This document shows, piece by piece, positions 9,690 through 13,554 of a stretch of DNA of 13,554 nt. A program made the translations under genes and the position numbers. The notes under the pieces are model-generated. The model was given only the letters and a program-made list of their open reading frames with translations. It was not told where the DNA came from and ran no database searches. Source of the DNA: Larix sibirica (Eukaryota > Streptophyta > Pinopsida > Pinales > Pinaceae). The stretch spans positions 18,011 to 31,564 of the forward strand of contig NWUY0300014603.1 in assembly GCA_004151065.3 (NCBI GenBank). Direction: 5' to 3'. Every line of letters begins with the position of its first letter. The stretch's first letter is position 1.

Positions 9690-10575
9690 ATAAGTTATTT
9701 AGAGTAACTGCCTTGGAAAATACCCAATGGTCGTAAATCCTCAGATGGTGCAATTTTTATAACTCTATTGTCTAGATAATCTATTAGTTGACTTGCTCCA
9801 TATCTATGAATTAATGTCATTGATATTGGATCCAAATTTGTTTCATTTTCAATTGAATATAATATCTTTGGACTAGATAAACTATTTGATTCTTGTTCAA
9901 TTGTTTTATAAAATATCTCCTCCCATCCACTATTGATAACAATGCCTTCATTTTTGTAAAGCTTGGTTCTGCACAAATCATTGAGCATAGCCATGACGGC
10001 CTTTGCCTACATGTTTCCAGGTAGGTAGGCATTTTTCTATTCCAACTTCCATTTCATTATTACCGCAACTATCATAAAGTCAAGTGGACTTTTTGGCAAT
10101 GATTTTTGCAGTTTTTCCAAATATGTTGGTACATTAATGATTGTTTCAGTGATACCAAGCTAAGGTCTTTTGTAGCCAAGTTGTATTATTTGTGCAAAAT
10201 ATGTTCTTGGTGATACAAGCCATTCTTCCAAAGGAGTCAAAACAACCACAGTTTGCAATGCATCATTGTGGCAAATTCACACAGGAGATGCGGACATAGG
10301 CAATTGTCCACTAGATATTGTTTTTTTACAAAATTGCAAATAAGGCCATCTAGGACAACAACTTTTGATTCCTCGGGACTTGCAATGATCTAAAAGACAA
10401 AATGGTGTTATTGTCAATGACACAAATGTCTTTTTTGAATTGCAAGAATTCACATATAGGACATGGATTTATTGGTCTATCTTGAATTAGCTTTAAGTAT
10501 GTAGCAATTGCTTTGCTAGTTTTTTCATATTCATTTTGTCTCTTATGAGCATGTATTCCTTGTCTATGTATTTCT
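9690..10575 (-). pseudogene. Cys-rich and Helentron N-terminal region preceding Rep
   Basis: A segment near 10470-10380 reads RPINPCPICEFLQFKKDICV, with closely spaced cysteines like the zinc-ribbon-like region at the start of many Helitron proteins. A shifted frame adds further Cys/His pairs (DNCLCPHLLC). It continues into VVVLTPLEEWLVSPRTYFAQ, then IIQLGYKRP, TIINVPTYLEKLQKSLP, and NAYLPGNM followed by KAVMAMLNDL and LYKNEGIVI. This order is the same as in Helentron proteins (P-LEE-RL-SPRIPF, then V-NVP, then a short pairwise-conserved block), a region usually annotated as a helitron-associated domain of unknown function. Stops at codons after KRP, KLE and GNM interrupt it, and the frame is lost between 9690 and 9560. 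Confidence 0.82.
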
Positions 10576-10904
10576 TATTTCAACGAATGCAAATTTTTTA
10601 ATCTATTGCCGATGATGCTAGATTGGATATCTTGCATTGTTTGGGAAAGAGGTCCATGAAAGTCCATGTGTTTTACATATTTGTCCAAGAGTTTCTGGTT
10701 TTTTTTACCCTTCTTTTTTTTCCTACTTGCATCTATGCTATTCAATTTTTTAGACAAGCCATTGTGCATATTTTGATCAACAACATCGCCTTGTGCCATA
10801 TATTCATTGTTCTTTTCCCAACTATGCATTGGAATACTAGGAGCAACTCTTGCTAGATAATGCAATGTAGTTAACATGGGCTTCTCATGATGTTTTTGTA
10901 GCAA
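10575..10904 (-). pseudogene. Basic linker between OTU-2 and the Rep module
   Basis: An open stretch of 109 codons in the same frame as the end of OTU-2. It begins directly after the HF-stop-PLL motif and contains a lysine-rich tract, SRKKKKGKKNQKLLDKY, that could act as a nuclear localisation signal or bind nucleic acid. No enzyme motif is visible. Translation in this frame continues past the stop at 10575 as HRQGIHAHKRQNEYEKTSKA and on into the Cys-rich region, which supports one fused polyprotein. Function is inferred only from composition. Confidence 0.6.
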
Positions 10905-11420
10905 TGGCTAAAAATGTGAATGCAAGGAATCTAGAACATGTTGCATTAGGTATACAACTTTTGAGGAACTATTTGTTGAATGGAATCTTAGAACAATTTT
11001 CTTTAGACTATTATCCCATATGTATATATTGAAATTTAGCAATTTGCATAGCCATTGAATAGAAAATCGATCCCCTTCGATGCCACCATCAATATATGGC
11101 ATAGACAAATGTAAAATATATCCTTACCAACTAGAAATGAACGGTTTTTGTCCAATTGTTTTTTCATCAAGATATCTATGTAAACATTGAAGTGCTCTAT
11201 TGTCATTTCCAATAAAGCAATTGCAAAAGTATGTGCAAATGCATTTCTAATGCTTTGTACATCAGAGACCATTATCAATTTACAAATAGATTCAAATAAC
11301 GAGTCATGACAATCACCAGTGATAGAACCAACAATACAGAAACCTTGTTCCAATAGCGCCTGTTCAAAAGGTAGAAGCTCGATTTGGTAATTTGAAAATT
11401 GATATGCACATATCATTTGA
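10905..11420 (-). pseudogene. Second OTU cysteine-protease-like domain, catalytic Cys replaced by Ser
   Basis: The N-terminal half reads FCIVGSITGDCHDSLFESIC, in the position of the OTU motif D-G-N-C-L-F. The residue before Leu-Phe is Ser (codon 11302-11300), and the loop is one residue longer, with a Cys three residues earlier. After a frameshift near 11110 the C-terminal half reads IEGDRFSIQWLCKLLNFNIY, then IWD, and ends SLHSHF-stop-PLL, where the His (10916-10914) matches the catalytic HF-PL motif. OTU enzymes cleave ubiquitin chains. Copies in Helitrons have unknown substrates and may process the polyprotein. The Ser change suggests that this copy was a structural or non-catalytic partner, or that it was lost by mutation. 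Confidence 0.72.
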
Positions 11421-11449
11421 GAATATAGTCAAGGTATATGATTCACAAT

Positions 11450-12165
11450 TTCCATTAATCTATATGAAAATAGTGGTTCAAAGTGACCAGAAGATGGGTT
11501 CTGATCACAGAACAACACATTGAAGCAATATTATGTATATCTAGAATTAAAATGAAGATACTTTGTTTCTTTTGTCATTGACCAAACAACCACTGGAACA
11601 TTCAACTATTTAGAGAACCATTTGATGCATAATATATCACCCCAAAGTCCATACACATTTTGCTCATTTTGTTGTGAAGTAGATATCGACATTCATTCCA
11701 AGTATGTATGAACATCTGCCACGTTGTGCAACTTGGACAAGAAGTCAATCACCAAGTTCATTCGCATTGATAGCAAGGAAACAAGATCCTTGCAATCTAA
11801 ACAAGCACAAAAATGGTTCACAATTCCTTCTCTTATCTCTATTGGTGTATACCAAAAATGTAGCAAGACAATCAATGCGTCAAATAAGCAGTTCACTGGC
11901 TCATAATTAAAATTATTCAGTCGAAATAGATCAAATCTAGCTAAAGTCTCATCAATTTTTTTTCTATCTGAACCATTGATCACAAGACCATCTAGTCTAT
12001 CTAGATGGTTTCTTACGCTAGAATCAAGTTCCATAATTTCTATAAAGGCATTAGCACTAGAAGCAATTTTTTCAGCAAAATATCTTGAATGCATAAGATA
12101 GTTAAATCCACCTATGATATTTCCACAAGATTTTGACCAACAAGTGCGGGGAAAAACATGCCAAT
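11450..12165 (-). pseudogene. First OTU cysteine-protease-like domain, active-site residues retained
   Basis: Coding similarity begins near 12165 (CWSKSCGNIIGGFNYLMHSR), upstream of the first available Met at 12094, so that Met is probably internal. The catalytic motif is YEPVNCLFDALIVLL, with the Cys codon at 11890-11888, followed by IEIREGIVNHF as in OTU helices. In the same frame after three stops come YGLWGDILCIKWF, LNVPVVVWS and SSGHFEPLFSY, with the catalytic His at 11485-11483, 135 codons after the Cys. That spacing and the W-GD...I and HF-PL pattern fit the OTU family well. Likely roles are polyprotein processing or removal of host ubiquitin. No stop-free copy remains. Confidence 0.85.
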
Positions 12166-12214
12166 CAAGTCAAGAAAGAAAATGAAGCGGAAAATCAAGA
12201 AAGGAAGAGCATAC

Positions 12215-12245
12215 CTTTTTTTCATAAATATGTTTCTTTGAATTC
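12215..12245 (-). other. Possible 31-bp first exon of the polyprotein gene
   Basis: On the minus strand a T-rich tract ends in ttttccag at 12246, and a donor AAG|gtatgc follows at 12214, itself followed by a pyrimidine-rich stretch. The enclosed 31 bases contain an ATG at 12225-12223 with 11 coding bases before the donor. This would give a short start-codon exon spliced to the OTU-1 exon near 12165. The acceptor on the downstream side is not clear. Speculative, based on splice-site likeness only. Confidence 0.22.
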
Positions 12246-12249
12246 CTGG

Positions 12250-12495
12250 AAAACAACTTTCAACATACGAGTAAGCATAAGAAGGCCAAGAAGATTTCCT
12301 AGCAACCTATTCTCTTTTGCGTGTTTTTTTGCCCCTTCATTAGACAATGTGAAAGTACTGTAACAAACATCATGCATATTGTCTACGCTTTATAATCAGG
12401 TGCATTAAAATATATCAACTAATTTTCCCCAAAATGATTCTCAAATCAACATACTATCTAGATATCACAAAGTATACCAGACAAAGAAGCAAAAA
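12250..12495. other. Non-coding interval between the rolling-circle gene and the LTR
   Basis: About 250 AT-rich bases without a convincing frame. By position it could be the promoter and 5' end region of the rolling-circle element. I see no clear TATA box in the minus orientation and no terminal repeat. Composition shifts to higher GC at about 12496, where the LTR begins. Confidence 0.4.
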
Positions 12496-13209
12496 TGTTG
12501 ATCCATCCCAAGACTCGATTGGATCCATCAACTATTTCTTAGTCCCAGTCGAATACTTGGTCGGATCCTCGACTCGGTCGTCCCAATGAACCATTCGACT
12601 TTGCAACCGGCACACGACCAACGGTACATGCCCATTGGATCATCACACATGCTCAACGGTAGTTGATGATTCCTACACATGTCAGACGACATTTTGAGCA
12701 GTCGGAAGGCATCCAAATTTCCATCTACGTGGAAACGATGTTTCTTCATCTTCTTCCAACTAGTGAATGGGAAGAAGACATATGGTATCTTTGTAACTGT
12801 CTTTTTGTAATTAAAATGCAATGTGTAGTTACCCAAGCGTCCCTCGGAATTGTACAAATACTTGTAAGCTCAAAAAATAAGAAGCTTTTTTGGTTCTCTA
12901 CTCTTGATTTCTTTAAGACGAGTTCCTAAAGAGAAGGCTCAATTAGTTCCTGGCGGTTCCTACATTCGACCTCTTATGACAACTGCTCAATACAACTGTA
13001 TTTTTCACCCGTGGGGTTTCTCCATTATCAATTTTTTGTCTCACATTCTTATGTGATTGGTATTGTCTATTAAATTTTGCACTTGTTTATCGTTTGGTGT
13101 ATGATTTGCTTCATGGTTTTTTCTCTTATCAAACTAACACTATAAGCATCCACCACAACTATAGCCGACTTTGTTGTCCCCCTGTCGACCTCCTGGGCGA
13201 CACAAATCA
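12496..13209 (+). repeat. Probable 5' LTR of a plant LTR retrotransposon
   Basis: The right limit is set by the primer binding site at 13211: the LTR would end in CA at 13208-13209, one base before it. The left limit is placed at TGTTG (12496), where AT-rich sequence gives way to a more GC-rich, CpG-containing one, giving about 714 bp and the usual TG...CA ends. An alternative right end is ACA at 13202-13204. A TATA-like tacaaata lies near 12853 with an A-rich stretch after it, consistent with an internal promoter and polyadenylation region. The second LTR lies outside the window, so identity between LTRs and the target-site duplication cannot be checked. Confidence 0.6.
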
Positions 13210-13210
13210 T

Positions 13211-13223
13211 TGGTATCAGAGCC
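13211..13223 (+). promoter_or_regulatory. Primer binding site for initiator-Met tRNA
   Basis: The 13 bases tggtatcagagcc are complementary to the 3' end of plant initiator methionine tRNA, the standard site where reverse transcription of plant LTR retrotransposons starts. The match ends at 13223. This is the strongest single clue to both the host lineage and the retrotransposon. Confidence 0.93.
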
Positions 13224-13365
13224 TGTTCACCCTATCCTTGTTTAAACACTACTTGCGTAGTTAAACCAACACATGCTTGTTCAAACATACTCTAAGACTT
13301 AGTCATCTAATATACTTCTACCTTTGACTTCTGAGTATTTTTCTGCTCCCAGCCTTAGACCGAAG

Positions 13366-13554
13366 ATGGCAGGTGAAACATAAGACAATACACTTAGAAA
13401 CGAAACTGAACAACTCATTGAGCAAGCACTCGCTTGACAATGAACTGAAATATATGAGCATTTCAACAGGATTCTTGCTTGACTCACCATTTCATTTGGC
13501 TCGACTTTGGTTAGTAACCCGATGAGAAATTCCTTTGACAAGGTTATCCCCTTT
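13366..13554 (+). pseudogene. Gag-like gene start, truncated by the window and broken by stops
   Basis: The first ATG after the primer binding site (13366) opens a frame that begins MAGET and then has stops at 13381-13383 (TAA), 13435-13437, 13441-13443 and 13480-13482 (all TGA). Apart from these, the frame stays open to the window end for 63 codons. Between the stops it is rich in Glu, Gln, Asn and Arg, like the helical start of plant Gag proteins, which form the virus-like particle. All three TGA codons could derive from CGA by deamination, and the TAA from CAA. No motif allows assignment to a retrotransposon lineage. Confidence 0.5.

Larger units (their letters stand above)
3899..12165 (-). 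mobile_element. Decayed autonomous Helentron/Helitron2-like rolling-circle transposon (coding portion)
   Basis: Read on the minus strand, this interval contains in order two OTU-like protease domains, a conserved Helentron N-terminal region, an HUH/Y2 Rep nuclease, a PIF1-type helicase, an AP-endonuclease-like domain, an exon-like duplication and an RPA-like protein. Rep fused to a PIF1 helicase defines Helitrons. The additional fused endonuclease and the OTU domains are typical of the Helentron/Helitron2 branch as known mainly from animals and other non-plant eukaryotes, while RPA genes accompany many plant Helitrons. Many stops and about ten frameshifts show that it is dead. Limits given are those of recognised coding sequence. 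I could not locate the element's termini, the terminal inverted repeat or the 3' hairpin. Confidence 0.88.
5605..12165 (-). pseudogene. OTU-OTU-Rep-helicase-endonuclease polyprotein, multiply interrupted
   Basis: One continuous succession of domains can be followed on the minus strand for about 2,180 codons. From 12165 to about 11110 a single frame carries both OTU segments with only four stops. A second frame then continues from the C-terminal half of OTU-2 through a basic linker to the Cys-rich region near 10390 with only two stops (10908, 10575). Later frame changes lie near 10385, 9560-9690, 8850, 8395-8455, 7625, 7530, 6960-7160, 6360-6420 and within the endonuclease. Because neighbouring domains share frames without an intervening start, the ancestor was probably a single polyprotein. 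The likely natural stop is the TGA near 5605. An upstream coding exon may exist near 12215-12245. No part is expected to yield functional protein. Confidence 0.85.
12496..13554 (+). mobile_element. 5' part of a decayed LTR retrotransposon
   Basis: LTR, initiator-Met primer binding site and the start of a gag-like frame occur in canonical order on the plus strand, running off the right edge. No pol sequence is in the window, so Copia or Gypsy membership cannot be decided. It starts roughly 330 bases upstream of the rolling-circle polyprotein, in the opposite orientation, and may be inserted within that element's 5' region. Confidence 0.72.

Noticed and set aside
10623-10856. Plus-strand hydrophobic open frame of 77 codons
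   Set aside because: It is the complement of the lysine-rich linker: AAA/AAG codons read as Phe/Leu on the other strand, mimicking a membrane segment.
11987-12009. Perfect 9-bp inverted repeat around ctagtctatctag
   Set aside because: It falls inside OTU-1 coding sequence for the repetitive peptide LDRLDGL, so coding explains it.
12497-12532. Imperfect 12-bp inverted repeat at the LTR left end
   Set aside because: Only 10 of 12 positions pair, and it would not form the LTR terminal repeat, whose partner lies at the right end.
12528-12857. Minus-strand 109-codon frame in the LTR
   Set aside because: No known motif, and the LTR, primer binding site and gag order run on the plus strand.
1-13554. 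Bacterial-style systems (operons, CRISPR array, defence islands)
   Set aside because: No long open frames, ribosome binding sites or spaced identical repeats; the transposons and the tRNA primer site are those of a plant nucleus.

Overview
This is AT-rich plant nuclear DNA with one unresolved base (597) and no intact gene. The case for a land plant rests mainly on a 13-base match to the 3' end of plant initiator-Met tRNA (13211-13223), the usual primer binding site of plant LTR retrotransposons. The very old, decayed transposons would suit a large genome that purges slowly, such as a conifer, but that is a guess.

Layout. Positions 1-3840 hold no recognisable gene, only short tandem duplications and AT-rich sequence. 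Positions 3899-12165 are the degraded coding region of a very large rolling-circle transposon of the Helentron/Helitron2 type, read on the minus strand. From its N-terminus (high coordinates) it encodes two OTU cysteine-protease-like domains, a basic linker with a Cys-rich region, a conserved Helentron N-terminal domain, an HUH/Y2 Rep nuclease, a PIF1-type helicase, and an AP-endonuclease-like (EEP) domain. These lie in one order and largely in shared frames, so the ancestor probably made one polyprotein of roughly 2,100-2,200 residues. Downstream on the same strand are an exon-like tandem duplication (5069-5499) and remnants of an intron-containing RPA-like single-strand DNA-binding protein (3899-4786). 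About ten frameshifts and many stop codons interrupt the element.

At the right edge, a second transposon faces the other way (plus strand): a probable 5' LTR (about 12496-13209), a primer binding site, and the start of a decayed gag-like gene whose in-frame stops are mostly of the kind left by CpG deamination. It begins about 330 bases upstream of the rolling-circle coding region, so it may have inserted into the 5' part of that element.

How the parts would have worked together. Rep nicks and rejoins DNA through its HUH histidines and tyrosines, the helicase unwinds, RPA coats single strands, the endonuclease may assist cleavage or integration, and the OTU domains may process the polyprotein or remove ubiquitin. 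None of this is expected to function now: the helicase P-loop glycines and an endonuclease active-site Asp are altered, and no full-length frame survives.
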